64,000 bases of DNA, from contig OZ024928.1 of the NCBI GenBank assembly GCA_964017235.1, positions 151,738,881 to 151,802,880 on the forward strand, written 5' to 3'. The notes under the pieces were generated by a model, which was not told the origin of the DNA, ran no database searches, and saw only the letters and a program-made list of their open reading frames with translations. A program made the translations under genes and the position numbers. Positions 1 to 10,659 of this stretch are shown piece by piece. Source of the stretch: Sabellastarte sp. h YS-2021 (Eukaryota > Annelida > Polychaeta > Sabellida > Sabellidae). Each line of letters starts with the position of its first letter. Positions within the stretch are counted from its first letter, which is position 1.

Positions 1-240
1 AGGTGGCCATAAGTTCTTTTTTACTGGGAGTTTAAGGTCACCTTAAAATAGGGATCTTCCTTTGGGCACCCTTAACATGTGTACCAAGTTTGAAAAAAAA
101 TATTAATTTGTTTTTGAGTTATCGCGTCCACAAGGAAATTTCTACGGCGGCGGCGGCGGCACGACGGACCTGAATCCAATATATCCCCGACTTTCGTCTG
201 GGGATATAATTAGAATAGATTAGATTAGATCAATCTTCTG
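1..240. repeat. 3' portion of a dispersed repeat with a CGG tract
   Basis: This matches the right part of the repeats ending near 31090, 46845, 49087 and 50247: AAGGTCACCTTAAA, CCAAGTTTG..., then a CGGCGGCGGCGGCGG tract at ~146-160. It runs off the left edge of the window. A hairpin-like TATATCCCCGA...GGGGATATA follows the CGG tract here instead of the usual AAGCGTCCC hairpin. Confidence 0.5.
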
Positions 241-1101
241 AGAAGTGTCTTCAAGTCACAATGAACATAGAACTGAACGATGTGAAACATTTAAATAAAC
301 TTTTTAACTGGTAAGTGTCCTCTGGTCAACTGTAAATACAAAACGATACGTTAGTGGTGTAAAGATAAACTGGGAAGTGGTTTTTCGATCGTTTCTGGTA
401 TAAATAACAGAATCCACAAGGTATATTTGTGAACTGGTTATTGAAAATGTCATCACTTTAGGCTTTCTAATGGCTGATACTTCAACAAAACAACAAAATA
501 ATATATATATTTTGTAAAATATGTCACATTTTTACGTTATATTGAGCAAAAGTCATGTTTACGTACTTAATAATATCTCACAAAAGCCATTTCCAGTTGC
601 AAGTTCTGGTTCATGTACACCTTCGGGAAATTATCAATGCCAGTAAAAACCATACGTAATACCAGATTTTGTTTGTTTCAAAGCCCCAGTAACCGTTTTT
701 AATTTCTGTAAACGGTCTGTCCACTACAATATGTCAAACAGACCCATCTGAACCATCCTTAATTTTCTGTTCAACTATTTGACTCAATTAAACTGTAAAT
801 GAAATATACTGGGAATAACATATATTTGTTAAAATGTGTAATGTGAATAACAACTGCAGGCCAATTACATTCCCCAAAATATTAACGAATGAAATGAAAA
901 ATATTGCATGAACCTGTGATCAAGGCTCCAAATATTAACTTTACATGCAAATAAATATTGGTTAAATGATTGGATTCTTTCATTCATAAATGAGAGAACA
1001 GTCTGTATGTGACTCATATACTTAGATTATACAACAAAATGAACATATTCTCCATTTAAAAGATGCATGCCATTCAACTAACAACACCATTTAGTTCTTA
1101 C
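241..1101. other. Non-coding, intronic
   Basis: AT-rich single-copy-looking sequence downstream of CEBPZ exon 11 (intron 11). I searched for the next conserved CEBPZ segment on the minus strand and did not find it. No repeat recognised. Confidence 0.5.
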
Positions 1102-1186
1102 TTTTAGCATAGGGAAATGCTCTGTTGACTCCTGTAAGTAAAGCACTGAGCATCTTGCTCTCCACCTTCTTCTTCTCTGCATACAC
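1102..1186 (-). CDS. CEBPZ: CEBPZ exon 11 (residues 452-480), last one in the window
   Basis: An 85-nt exon with acceptor tctgcatttgaag| and donor CTAAAA|GTAAGAAC. It encodes VYAEKKKVESKMLSALLTGV and NRAFPYAK, matching the highly conserved VESKMLSALLTGVNRAYPY motif. The next exons (the DTLFK...NFNTSVQAL part of the core and the acidic C-terminal tail) are not visible in 1-1101 and should lie to the left of the window. About 45% of a ~1050-residue protein is present. Confidence 0.93.
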
Positions 1187-1866
1187 CTTCAAATGCAGAG
1201 CACACTTAGCTTATTTATTTAAACAAACTTTATACTAACTAGTGCTGCGAAATGGATTAATATTTGGGTTTTGATGTTTGGTATATCTATGGACTAGCAA
1301 TGTCAGATCCAGTTTGATCAGCTGACTAATGTACAAAGTATAGCAACCTGCCATGAAATTTTAACTATCTTAAAAATATGGCAAAAACATAGTATTCATA
1401 GATAATTTGGATAAATTCACGATATCGTCAATGGAACATATGTCTAATACTTGGGCACAAAATTTTATTTCTGGAGCCGTTATCCAGTAAACTACCAAGC
1501 TATTACAAACACTATCACAGTACTACTGCTAATGTTAATATTAATAATGAAACAAAGAATTGTAAAGCCATAAAAATCTAACACCTTAAAATTAAAACAA
1601 GCACTACAGTGACTACAATTTAAACAAAAACTTGTAACAACCTTTACATCTTAAACTTGAAATATACCTTTAACTGATGTAATATCTTCCTATTACATTT
1701 GCTCAGATAACTTTGATTAATGTAACTTAGAAACTTTAAAACATTTTCTGCTGAGGCAAAAATACTTTTCATACTAAAGCTTTTTGGAAACAGAGGGACT
1801 CTTCATTGGGAAGATACCCATGCAGGGTATTTGTCACCATATCCCCCTTGTTAGTGGGCTACATAC
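1187..1866. other. CEBPZ intron 10, nothing recognised
   Basis: AT-rich with short imperfect TA/AAT tracts; no frame, repeat or regulatory pattern that I can support. Confidence 0.5.
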
Positions 1867-1963
1867 CTGGAAGAATGAGAAATAGATTGCAATCAGTTTT
1901 GCTGCCAATGCCCTCTCAGAATGACTCAAGACAATTTGGTTCAAGAAGCAAATCCCATAATAT
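1867..1963 (-). CDS. CEBPZ: CEBPZ exon 10 (residues 419-451)
   Basis: A 97-nt exon with acceptor acttgttgcag| and donor TTCCAG|GTATGT. It encodes YYGICFLNQIVLSHSERALA and AAKLIAIYFSFFQ, nearly the same as the family segment YYAICFLNQMALSHEESELANKLITVYFCFF. Exit phase is 0. Confidence 0.95.
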
Positions 1964-2076
1964 CTGCAACAAGTAATAACTTTTTGATAAATTTCATACT
2001 TTCCTAAGAATAATGTCTTTACAACAGTTGACATAAACTTGCAACAATATTTATAGTTACACAATTATTATAAAGA

Positions 2077-2085
2077 CCGGAAGTG
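2077..2085 (+). promoter_or_regulatory. ETS-type motif CCGGAAGTG
   Basis: A perfect CCGGAAGTG followed by CGCAG, 160 bases upstream of the candidate nested start codon at 2245. In animals such sites often mark TATA-less promoters. The functional role is inference. Confidence 0.3.
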
Positions 2086-2244
2086 CGCAGTGAACGAAAA
2101 CCCGACTATGTGCATAGAATCAGCGGGGAGTAAAACATGCGATAACCGCCCGCTGAAAAACAGAAGTGCTGTTTCGATTGCTCGATTGTATGTTGGTAGT
2201 AAAATCGCCTACTTTTACAAGAGCGATCATGCATTCAAAACAAT

Positions 2245-2803
2245 ATGGCAGCGTCCTTGTTCGTGTTACCTCATAAAAATAAAGGGATATTTCTTGAAAC
2301 CAGGTAGGCCGGTCTTTATAATAGTAAGAAATACCTTATGCTCGGGTGTTTGTTACAGCGCTCTGGCATTATTTGGAATTTTTGCCAGGCGTATATCTTG
2401 TAACAAATGCCCTCACATTCGGTATTTATTCCTACAATATAATTACATTTTTACACATGACACTTTTGAAGAGTCAAGAATATCAGGTGGGAATAGCTAG
2501 CCTTCAGAAATGGGCTCATGTCCCTCTGATCTTAAAACATGACATTTCATGGATTTACTTGTTTTGGCATTGCTTTATTTTGATTAATTTGACTGCATCT
2601 TACACTATTTTAACTTGTACATTATTAAAGTATCCCTTACAATTCTCTGACATTTATTACAATTGATCTCTTTCCTCCAAGTACACTCTAAAATATTTCA
2701 TACTAATTACTTTTTTTTAACTCTAAAATTTGCATTTTACAGGTTATTTGGATTCTGTTTCCAGCAACAAGAGGTCAACAAGGAGATAAGGGACATAGAA
2801 TAG
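2245..2803 (+). CDS. Possible tiny two-exon gene inside CEBPZ intron 9
   Basis: A tentative call. On the plus strand an ATG (2245) opens a 59-nt exon (MAASLFVLPHKNKGIFLET plus two bases) ending in a usable donor, ACCAG|GTAGGC at 2303. A strong acceptor, with a long T-rich tract ending tgcattttacag at 2742, precedes a continuation that reads LFGFCFQQQEVNKEIRDIE and stops at 2801-2803, giving 39 residues. The intron is 2304-2742. A CCGGAAGTG ETS-type motif lies at 2077-2085 in a locally CpG-richer stretch, as in housekeeping promoters. I do not recognise the protein. It lies antisense to CEBPZ, between exons 9 and 10. Chance is a real alternative. Confidence 0.3.
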
Positions 2804-2866
2804 TAGATATACTAAAGGAAGCTATTGCTGTATATTTTAACATAATTGAACATATGTTTGACATAC

Positions 2867-2951
2867 TGAGCTTTTTCAGCGATGTTTTTCCTGTACAGCA
2901 TGTTCTCCACTTCAACACAAACCACCATCTTCATGTTTGGATGACGCTGAA
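2867..2951 (-). CDS. CEBPZ: CEBPZ exon 9 (residues 391-419)
   Basis: A short 85-nt exon with acceptor cagttattgcag| and donor GCTCA|GTATGT. It reads VQRHPNMKMVVCVEVENMLY and continues to NIAEKAQ, matching the CKHPNMKGVV...EVERLLFRSNISSKAQ segment of vertebrate CEBPZ. The split glutamine codon (CA|A) joins exon 10 exactly. Confidence 0.92.
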
Positions 2952-3041
2952 CTGCAATAACCAACAAACTTCTTTGTTTCTTAATTGTTTCAGTGAAACA
3001 CAGATTTTCTTATTATTAGAAACCTGAATAGATGCCAGTGG

Positions 3042-4019
3042 CAGGGCGTCAAGTTACAAGTGGGTCTCAGAAAATAGGAAAATAGGAATTTTGGGAGTCA
3101 AAAAATAGGAATAAAATAGGAATATTACTGAAAAAATATAGTGAAAATAGGAATCTTTTTTAACAAGATAGTCTCCTAACACCCCTATAGGTTTGCCTAT
3201 AAGTTTGCCTAACCTTGTTTGACCTTGAACAGGCAGCCCAAGGTCAAATCCGACCACAGCAGAAGATTCGCAGCCCATGATTTCCTATAGGTTGGTTTGA
3301 CATTCCAAACCTCTAGGACCAATAATAAGGGAGATATAAGCACTTTTCATGACTGAAAAGAAACGCCCGTGATGGCCATCGTTTTTCAAAATGAGGAAAA
3401 AAATATTTTTAATCAAGATTTTGTTATGATGAACATATCCAGCGAATTTGAGATTTCTACCTAGAATTCCCTTTGTTCTAGAGGCCTGGAGGGCCAACAA
3501 AACTCCTTGCTGAAAGTCGAAAAACGCCCGTGGCAGCCATCTTGTTCTTCAAAATGAGGCCAAAAATATATTCCCAGCCAAGATTTTATGGTTATGAATA
3601 TAACCTGAAAATTTAAGAAATCTACCGACAATACCCTGGCCTCTAGAGGGGTAACAAGAAAATCTCTACACACTGCTCTCCGGTGGATACAATCATAACT
3701 AGATTGATGCCAACATATCCCCAGACAGGTCATTTCTCATGCCAAAGGCATTCAGTGGGTATTTTTGCAGCACTCATTTTGTGAAATTCACAATTATAAT
3801 AAACCATTTTTCATTTTTCAATGATGCTGTAAAATTTATACTTCATTATGATTTGAGAAAATTAGTCATTTTCCATGTGATCAACAACATTTAGTGACTT
3901 AAAATACATTATTATCACCAAAAATAGGAAAAAATAGGAATTTTCCTGGAAAATAGGAATAAATAGGAATTTGTTAAAAAATAGGAAATAATAGGAAAAA
4001 ATAGGAACTTGACGCCCTG
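3042..4019. mobile_element. hAT-like non-autonomous element with 6-bp duplication
   Basis: Terminal inverted repeats CAGGGCGTCAAGTT / AACTTGACGCCCTG, flanked by CAGTGG on both sides (3036-3041 and 4020-4025). CAGGG-type ends are typical of hAT elements, though these usually duplicate 8 bp. Both subterminal regions contain many direct copies of AAAATAGGAA, and the centre holds diverged units of the ~146-bp repeat. No transposase is encoded. It lies in CEBPZ intron 8. Confidence 0.75.
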
Positions 4020-4197
4020 CAGTGGGATATTGTTATTGTCACAAATATTCAACTACATGTCAAGATACTTGTTTCAAGAAATATTTTGGGTTAGAGCAAT
4101 ATTTTGGAATTCTGTAGCAGCATTGGGCCAAAGTTTTAAATGCATACAGTTGTTTGACACACTCTTCAAATTGATTATCAGTTTTAAGACTCATATA

Positions 4198-5672
4198 CAG
4201 CAGACCCTCAATTATCTGAACTCAATGGGGGACATACAATGAGGTCAGATAATCGAGCGGTTTGGATAGATGAAAGGAAACCAGCAATCACTAGAAACCC
4301 ACCATCTATGAGGTTACCAAGTGGGCGATAATTCAAGAAAGATTTTTTTACGCACTAAATATATATATGTGGCGGTGGTCATTAATGAATCAGTTTAATA
4401 TATTTATGTAATATAACTGCCCCTCTAGTTGTGACTTATTTGCTATTTCTATGGAGTGTACCTGGGCTTGAGCTGGGTGTGTTTAGTTGGTCCATGCGTT
4501 ATCGACATTTAATTTCAGATAAGCATTGTCATGCATTTTGTCAGTTGAAAAACTCCGGGAGATAATATTAATTGTAAAACCCTAATCCAACATGCCTTCA
4601 GTGAAAGGGGATGTTCTGTTGGCAATAAATTGTTGTGAATTGCCTACTCTTGGAGATTATAAATTGCTAAAATCAATCGAACACACATTCAATGATTGGC
4701 GCATTATCAAAGAAATTGTATAATGAGGTGGTGTAATTGAATTTATCCCTCCCCAATTGAAACAATGGCATTAAAAATATACGAAGTAAGACTTTTCTGT
4801 GGATTTGTTTTACAAAGCACTAGAATTAATGGTTTCCAAGAATGTGTAAAATCCTGTATTATAAGTCGTGCTAGACTGTGTTTATTATACATACAGTGTT
4901 GATTCTAGAAATTTTGAAATGTGGGGGCAGTTCCCCCCATGTCCGAAAAATGTGGGGGCTTGGTCAATAAAAATGGGAATTTGTACATCCGCCAAAGAGT
5001 GATTAATTTTGGAAGCATTTGTCTGTCCGTTAGCAGGATTACACAAATGCTAGTGTATTAAAAAATAATTAAAAAATATTAAAGAACTCATGGCCATACA
5101 GTAGCACCCAAGTCATTAATATTTATGAGATGATATGAGGTCATAGATTTCCGATTTCCATTGGGGTTTTCTGGCAATATTTTATAAAATGGAACCCTCA
5201 ACAAAGATATAACACTTTAAACTTGAGAACTCACGGCCATAGCTCACAACTCATTAATATTCATGAGAAGATACGAGGTAACACACATGCTGTATGAACT
5301 GGTTCAACAGTATTCTTGTTACTACCTGACGTTTACATCATCCACTTTCAAACTGTAGTATCCATTTTGTTTTCATATGAAATAACATTTTTCACTGAAA
5401 AAACGACCAAATATAGCCTTCATGATGATAAAATTAAAAGATTCTGGCGAAACAATCGGTGCCCCTCCATTTTGTAAACATGCGGGATCGTGTCTTCTAC
5501 CGAACGCGCCGAATATACCGAATTGCGGGCTAGTACTAAAACTCGCGAGATATCGCGTATCCCGCGCTCTAGAAGCATCACTGTACATGTACAGAATGTA
5601 GGGAGACAAGGTTTTAGATCGGTTAATCTGGAGATCTGGATGATAGCGGACCAGATAATCAAGGTTCTACTG
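4198..5672. mobile_element. pogo/Tigger-like non-autonomous element
   Basis: Ends CAGCAGACCCTCAATTATCT and (inverted) CAGTAGAACCTTGATTATCT, flanked by TA at 4196-4197 and 5673-5674. The sequence is of the pogo/Tigger type (CAGTAGAACCTYGATTATC) from the Tc1/mariner superfamily. A second ATTATCTGA-like motif follows inside each end. The ~1.5 kb interior includes a CpG-rich stretch (5455-5590) and two direct copies of a TCATTAATATTYATGAGA-type segment. No intact transposase. Confidence 0.75.
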
Positions 5673-5917
5673 TATTTGACACATAACAGACTAAAATATG
5701 TTTTATTTTTATAATTGTGGTTTCAATAATTTTATATATAAATTGGAGTTTTCAAGGTATATGAACCCCCACTTCTCATGGTAAAAATATGTTCACTTTG
5801 AAGAACCTCTTCTCAACACTCAATATTTGTTTCCGACTATCATTTTGAAAATAAATGTGATATATTAATATATCCATCTATATTATCAGCTTCTAATGTG
5901 CAATTATAGTTACTCAC

Positions 5918-6147
5918 CTAGTTTTCCTAAAAGGTGAGCCCCCAAAGTGGCCACCTTGGTTTCTGGATCTCCTAATTTATTGATGATTACAGTCAACAGC
6001 TGTTGCTCTTGCTCTGGTTTCCCGGCCAGCATATCAAAGATGGCCGACAATGCTTTCTTCTTCGGTGCAACAATAGAATCGTGTGTCATAGCTTGCAATG
6101 CTTCAATAAACGTCTCGTATCGTTGCTTCAGCTGATCTTCAAAATAC
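5918..6147 (-). CDS. CEBPZ: CEBPZ exon 8 (residues 314-391)
   Basis: A 230-nt exon with acceptor ttcattattttag| and donor AACTAG|GTGAGTA. The product begins YFEDQLKQRYETFIEALQ and continues with HD-S-I-V, GKPEQEQQLL and INKLGDPETKVATLGAHLL, all recognisable counterparts of CEBPZ (YFEHQLK, CNKPEEEKALL, NKLGDPQNRIATKASHLL). The helical, leucine-rich composition fits the HEAT/ARM-like fold of the Noc1 core. Exit phase is 1. Confidence 0.95.
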
Positions 6148-6654
6148 CTAAAATAATGAAATCTACATAACAAAAATATCAATAAATGATAATAAACCCT
6201 GTGACATTCAAAGGATCTGTTTTTAGCTACTTCTCTGACAACAAATACAGCATCAGCTGATGCTAAGAGTTCTCCACTTGGCTTCATTAGCACCTGAATC
6301 TGACTTTCACTTACTCTACCTACACTGTATCATACAGGATATATCACTAATACATTTTCTTCACAGACATTCTCTAACAGAATAAAATAAACATTGCTAA
6401 GACTGAAAACACATAACAAAAAAGATTTTACACCTATTTTTTCACAGAAATAAAGGTGGCTTCTCAAAACATTTGTTATTTTTAGATACAACAATCTGCA
6501 ACCTTAGCCGAGAAGAAAAATCTGACTTTTCTGTGAAGAAGACTAATTTGGTTTCAACTGATTATACCCTGTTCAGTTTTCTGATTGAGTAAACTATTTT
6601 CTGGTTTTTCATAATCTGACTCGGCAGAGTTCACCAGTAAATAAGTAAACAAGA
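6148..6654. other. Start of CEBPZ intron 7, nothing firm
   Basis: AT-rich. A short open minus-strand segment at 6205-6293 lacks convincing splice sites and family similarity (see rejected items). Confidence 0.4.
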
Positions 6655-6929
6655 GGAGAGTGCCCGTGAACGGGCACTGTGTCAGCTGACTGAGTGTTTT
6701 TGATTTGTGAAGGTGATTAGAGGACAGAATAATTATCAGGAAAAGGGCTGTACAGAAATACAGTAAATGGTAACTGAACAGCAAGTTCGAAAGAAATTCC
6801 GAAGCTGACAGAAGAAAAGGATAAAAAAGTTGTGCCCTGTAAATGGTATTATGAAGGAAAATAACAAGGTAATTGTTTAAGTGTAAAAAATAGGTTAAAA
6901 CATATTTAAAGAAATACTACAAATGCAAT

Positions 6930-7510
6930 ATCCTCGTTCGACCTTGAAGAAGGGGTCCAAGGTCAAATCTAACCACACAAATACATTCCCAGCCCATGAT
7001 TTCCTATGGTTTACCATTCCAAACCTCTAGGACCAATTATAAATGAGTTATAAGCACTTTTAAGCTTGGTTGTCCTCATTTGACCTTGAAGGAGGGGTCC
7101 AAAGGTCAAATCTGACCATACCAAAAGATTCCGAGCCAATGATTTCCTATGGGATGGTTTACCATCCCAAATCTCTGTCATCAATAATAAACGAGTTGTA
7201 GGCACTTTCAATTTTCGCTATCCTCATTTACCCTTGAAGGAGGGTTCCAAGGTCAAATCGGACCATATCAACAGATTCACAGCCCATGATTTCCTGTCTG
7301 TTTACCATCCCAAACCTCTGGGACCAATAATAAGTGAGTTATAGGCACTTTTAAGTTTGGCTATCCTTGTTTGACCTTGAAGGAGGGGTCACTGAAGGTC
7401 AAATCTGACCACACCAAAAGATTCCCACCCCATGATTTCCTACAGGTTGGTTTATCATCCCAAACCTCTAGGATCAATAATAAGGGTGATATAAGCACTT
7501 TTCATGACTG
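6930..7510. repeat. Tandem ~146-bp units (GACCTTGAAGGAGGGGTC family)
   Basis: About four head-to-tail units, each with GACCTTGAAGGAGGGGTC, CCCATGATTTCCTA and CCAAACCTCTAGGACCAATA in order. Diverged single or few-unit copies lie at 3170-3500, 16140-16460, 40975-41085 and 43950-44600, so the family is dispersed. Confidence 0.8.
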
Positions 7511-7689
7511 ACAAAAAACACCTGTGGCGGCCATCTTGTTTCTCAAAATGAGGCCAAAAATATTCCCAGACAACATTTTATGGTTATTAATATATACTGC
7601 AAACTTAAGAAAGCTAGCTATAATATTTTTTTGCATCAGACCAGTAATGGTGAAATGTCTCTCTACACACTGCGGCTATCCATTGGATA

Positions 7690-9600
7690 CAATGATTTAC
7701 TCAACAGTGAGAACCTGAAAGTAGCTATTGCTCAGCTATGCCATGACATAGAGGTCTGCAATTTCACTATGTTTTAGCTGACCAAAAATTCTGTGAATAA
7801 CATATTTATCAAATTACTCTAAATGTAATAGTTTTCAAGTTACAACTGATTTACTCAACAGTGAGAACCTCAAAGGAACTATTACTCAGCTATGCAATGA
7901 GATACATGTCTGAAATTTTACTATGTTATAGCTAACCCAAAAGTAGGTGAACAACATATTTAAGCAAACTACTGTAAATGCAATAGTTTTCAAGCTACAA
8001 CTGATTTACTCAATAGTGAGAACCTGAAAATAGCTATTGCTCCGCTATGCCATGAGCTATAGGTCTGTAATTTCACTATGTTATAGCTGACCCAAAAGTA
8101 GGTGAACAATATATTTTAACAAAATACTCCAAATGCAATATTTTTCAAGTTATAGCTGATTTACTCAACAGTCAGTACCTGAGAATAGCTATTGCTCAGT
8201 TGTGCCATGAGCTATAGGTCTATAATTTCACTATGTTATAGCTGACCCAAAAGTAGCTGAATAACATATTTGCACAAATTTCTGTAAATGCAATAGTTTT
8301 CCAATTATAACTGATTTACTCAACAGTGAGAACTTCAAAGTAGCTATTACTCAGCTATGAAATGAGCCACAGGTCTGAAACTTCACTATGTTATAGCTGA
8401 CCCCAAAATAGGTGAATAACATATTGAAACAAAATACTCTAAATGCAATAGTTTTCAAGTTATAAGTGATTTACTCAACAGTGATAACCTAAAAGTAGCT
8501 ATTACTCAGCTATGCCATGAGCTACAGGTCTGAAATTTTACTATGTTATAGCTGGCCCAAAAGTAGCTGAATAACATATTTATACGAAATTCTCTAAATG
8601 CAATAGTTTTTAAGTTACAAGTGATTTTACTCATGATGGAAGTTACTGAAAAGCCCAAAAGTAGCTATTACTCACTTAGCTATTGAGACAGACACCCAAC
8701 TTACTCACCATATTGTAGCAATGAAAAAAGTAGCTGAATAACATATTTTAACAAAATGCTCTAAATGCAACACTTTTCAAGTTATAAGTGATTTACTCAA
8801 CAGTGATAACCTAAAAGTAGCTATTACTCAGCTATGCCATGAGCTACAGGTCTGAAATTTCACTATGTTATAGCTGGCCCAAAAGTAGCTGAATAACATA
8901 TTTATACGAAATTCTCTAAATGCAATAGTTTTTAAGTTACAAGTGATTTTACTCATAATGGAAGTTACTGAAAAGCCCAAAAGTAGCTATTACTCACTTA
9001 GCTATTGAGACAGACACGCAACTTACTCACCATATTGTAGCTATGAAAAAAGTAGCTGAACAACATATTTTCACAAAATGCTGTAAATGCAAAACTTTTC
9101 AAGTTATAAGTGATTTACTCAACAGTGATAACCTAAAAGTAGCTATTACTCAGCTATGCCATGAGCTACAGGTCTGAAATTTTACTATGCTATAGCTGAC
9201 CCAAAAGTAGCTGAATAACATATTTATACGAAATTCTCTAAATGCAATAGTTTTCAAGTTATAAGCGATTTACTCAACAGTGATAACCTAAAAGTAGCTA
9301 TTACTCAGCTATGCCATGAGCTACAGGTCTGAAATTTTACTATGTTATAGCTGGCCCAAAAGTAGCTGAATAACATATTTATACGAAATTCTCTAAATGC
9401 AATAGTTTTTAAGTTACAAGTGATTTTACTCATAATGGAAGTTACTGAAAAGCCCAAAAGTAGCTATTACTCACTTAGCTATTGAGACAGACACCCAACT
9501 TACTCACCATATTGTAGCTATGAAAAAAGTAGCTGAACAACATATTTTCACAAAATGCTGTAAATGCAACACTTTTGAAGTTATAAGTGATTTAGTGCAT
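7690..9600. repeat. Tandem ~155-bp minisatellite array (TAGCTATTACTCAGCTATG family)
   Basis: Roughly twelve head-to-tail units, each containing GATTTACTCAACAGTGA, TAGCTATTACTCAGCTATG, GAGCTACAGGTCTGAAAT and CTATGTTATAGCTGACCC. From 8470 the array takes on a higher-order form: a variant block (ACTCATGATGGAAGTTACTG) recurs near 8630, 8953 and 9427, spaced by two or three monomers. No coding potential. Confidence 0.9.
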
Positions 9601-9877
9601 GATTTCATGAATTTTAATGCATTAAAAATTATTAAAAAAATTTATTAAAAAAAAGTAAGACAGATCCAGGTCTCATACTCACACAAGAGAATCTACCTCT
9701 GGCCTAGTACATATATGCAAGATATGAGAGAAATCCCTGCAATAGTCACTGAGAAAATTGTGATAAAAAGTTGAAATTTTCACACTTTTGGTGGGGGTAC
9801 CCCCCTTGTAATGTCTCTAGCAAACAGACGAACTGTAACAAATTTTATTGTAATTTAACTTTTTGTAAGTTAAATAC

Positions 9878-10054
9878 TTACCTTATCCTCACAAATGCTT
9901 ACTTGGTTTTGTGGAGGCAAAACGCGGCGACCAACAAGAATATTTAAAAATTATTCTTGTTCGAGAGGTGAACCCCGTAGTTAGTGATAGGTGCGCATGC
10001 GCACAACCCATTGTCGGTTGGACTTTGTCGAGAGATCCTCATTTAATTTTTGGT
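9878..10054 (+). repeat. DIRS-1 left inverted terminal repeat
   Basis: This 177-nt stretch is the near-perfect reverse complement of 15171-15347. It starts TTACCTTATCCTCACAAATG. The 44 bases outside it (9834-9877) are unique to this end and are matched only by the internal complementary region. Confidence 0.9.
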
Positions 10055-10100
10055 CCCCTATGAAAACAAACTTGTGAGGGGAGGAAGGGTGGGTCTGTCC

Positions 10101-10204
10101 TTGTGAGGATAAGGTAAGTATTTAACTTACAAAAAGTTAAATTACAATAAAATTTGTTACATTTTATTGCGTAAAATAGCCTTACCTTATCCTCACAAAT
10201 GCTT
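10101..10204. repeat. DIRS-1 internal complementary region (circle junction copy)
   Basis: The left half (to 10161) is the reverse complement of the element's left tip, ending ATTTGTTACA; the right half (from 10162, TTTTATTGCG) is the reverse complement of the right tip. The two outer ends therefore meet here as they would in a closed circle. This is the hallmark that lets DIRS elements complete their ends during replication, and it fixes both element boundaries to the base. Confidence 0.9.
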
Positions 10205-10659
10205 GATTCCAACCCTAACAGGAGGAGGGGTTTGTTTTGAAACCTCCCTGTTAATAGACTATGGGGTTCACCATAAAAGCATTTGAAGGAGAGGATAAGA
10301 TAAGCTTAAGAACGCTGCACTAAGATTACTCATTACTGTGAAAATCTGTGAATATAAGTAATGAATGCTAACCTCATGAATATTCATGATGCACTGTTGT
10401 TGTTGACACTTGATTCAATTGGTATGTGCTATCTTACAGCTACCCATCACCGATTAACTGAATGGTCGGGGATGGCTTCCTGGGTCCCTCGAGCAAGATG
10501 CCGTCATCCACCAGAAAGGCACCCCCAAGCTGACTTCTATGGCTCCTTAAATACAGTCATGGGGCCATCTGAAAAAAGAAGAGAAATGTCAGTACAAGCT
10601 ACTGGTATGGCTGAAGACATGTAAGTATGTAGAACATATGAAAAACATGGAAAACATAC

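Noticed and set aside
2346..2666. 106-codon plus-strand frame near the nested micro-gene
   Set aside because: Low-complexity, hydrophobic AT-driven translation; it begins inside the proposed intron and lacks any recognisable domain.
5455..5590. CpG-rich patch with a TCGCGAGA-like site and a short ATG frame, resembling a promoter
   Set aside because: It lies inside the TA-flanked pogo/Tigger-like element 4198-5672, and the ATG frame is only 13 codons long.
6205..6293. Open minus-strand segment next to CEBPZ exon 8 (VLMKPSGELLASADAVFVV)
   Set aside because: There is a good acceptor right before exon 8 at 6148, exon 7 at 15555-15693 joins exon 8 in phase, and this segment has poor splice signals and no similarity to the family.
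7690..9600. Possible CRISPR array
   Set aside because: Units are ~155 bp and head to tail with no unique spacers, in animal DNA; it is a minisatellite.
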